DNA of 6,653 nt from Ferrovaceae bacterium (GTDB taxonomy: Bacteria; Pseudomonadota; Gammaproteobacteria; Burkholderiales; Ferrovaceae), in the NCBI GenBank assembly GCA_027457225.1, contig DAIDTL010000065.1:1-6653 (forward strand), given 5' to 3'. Position 1 is the first letter of the stretch; the number at the start of each line of letters is the position of its first letter. The notes below the pieces were generated by a model. The model had not been told where the DNA came from and made no database searches. It saw only the letters and a program-made list of their open reading frames with translations. Position numbers and translations under genes: made by a program. Of this stretch, positions 6,523 to 6,653 are shown piece by piece.

Positions 6523-6653
6523 TGACGCGCCGCCGCCCCCCCTTTCCCACCCCACCCGATCCTCTTGATCGGCGCGAACCGTTGCCCTGGGCGCATCCCA
6601 AACTGGCGGCGGAAGATGCCACTGCGGCTGCGCGCCAGCAGACGGTGATGAGC
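6519..6653 (+). CDS. Unidentified ORF after trpE, 3' end beyond window (possibly LOG-type family)
   Basis: An open frame of 45 codons begins at ATG 6519 or, more likely, ATG 6522, and continues to the window end without a stop. It overlaps the trpE TGA. AGGGG at 6509-6513 is 5 nt from the first ATG and 8 nt from the second, which is good spacing. The visible protein begins MMTRRRPPFPTPPDPLDRRE and continues with an acidic, alanine-rich stretch (PKLAAEDATAARQQ). It is basic and proline-rich at its start, with no signal peptide or membrane segment. It is not TrpG, which would begin with a short strand and NYDSFTYN. The layout faintly recalls the N-terminal extension of proteobacterial LOG-family (TIGR00730-like, 'lysine decarboxylase family') proteins. 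That is an impression from memory, not a match to a catalytic motif. A run of seven C residues (6536-6542) near the start could hide a sequencing error. Confidence 0.6.
   Translation, partial: MMTRRRPPFPTPPDPLDRREPLPWAHPKLAAEDATAAARQQTVMS

Overview
The window is GC-rich (about 60% by eye), densely packed and entirely made of bacterial housekeeping genes. The combination hemA-prfA-prmC, a lipoprotein-type mltA, and rpe joined to trpE is typical of Proteobacteria. It resembles Betaproteobacteria (Nitrosomonadales or Burkholderiales type) or Acidithiobacillia most. The genus cannot be read from the sequence. There are no tRNAs, rRNAs, CRISPR arrays, insertion sequences or phage genes, and no gene-free stretch longer than about 110 bases.

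Left part, minus strand (read from about 4310 down to 1): mltA (lytic transglycosylase lipoprotein), hemA (glutamyl-tRNA reductase, first step of C5 tetrapyrrole synthesis), prfA (peptide chain release factor 1) and prmC (methyltransferase for the release-factor GGQ glutamine, cut by the window edge). hemA, prfA and prmC are separated by only a few bases and look like one operon. A perfect TATAAT box lies in the 35-bp mltA-hemA gap, so hemA probably has its own promoter, possibly with read-through from mltA. prmC and prfA form a functional pair: PrmC methylates the GGQ glutamine of the RF1 encoded just upstream.

Centre: a divergent intergenic region of about 92 bp (4311-4402) between mltA and rpe. 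It holds the mltA ribosome binding site, an extended -10 promoter for rpe, and a short perfect inverted repeat just downstream of the expected rpe transcription start.

Right part, plus strand: rpe (ribulose-phosphate 3-epimerase), trpE (anthranilate synthase large subunit, overlapping rpe by ATGA) and the first 45 codons of another ORF that overlaps the trpE stop and runs off the window. The usual partners gph (between rpe and trpE) and trpG (after trpE) are not in these positions.

I see no clear novel system. The points most worth a second look are the partial ORF that takes the trpG position, the unusual hemA start next to its promoter, and the inverted repeat in the divergent region.
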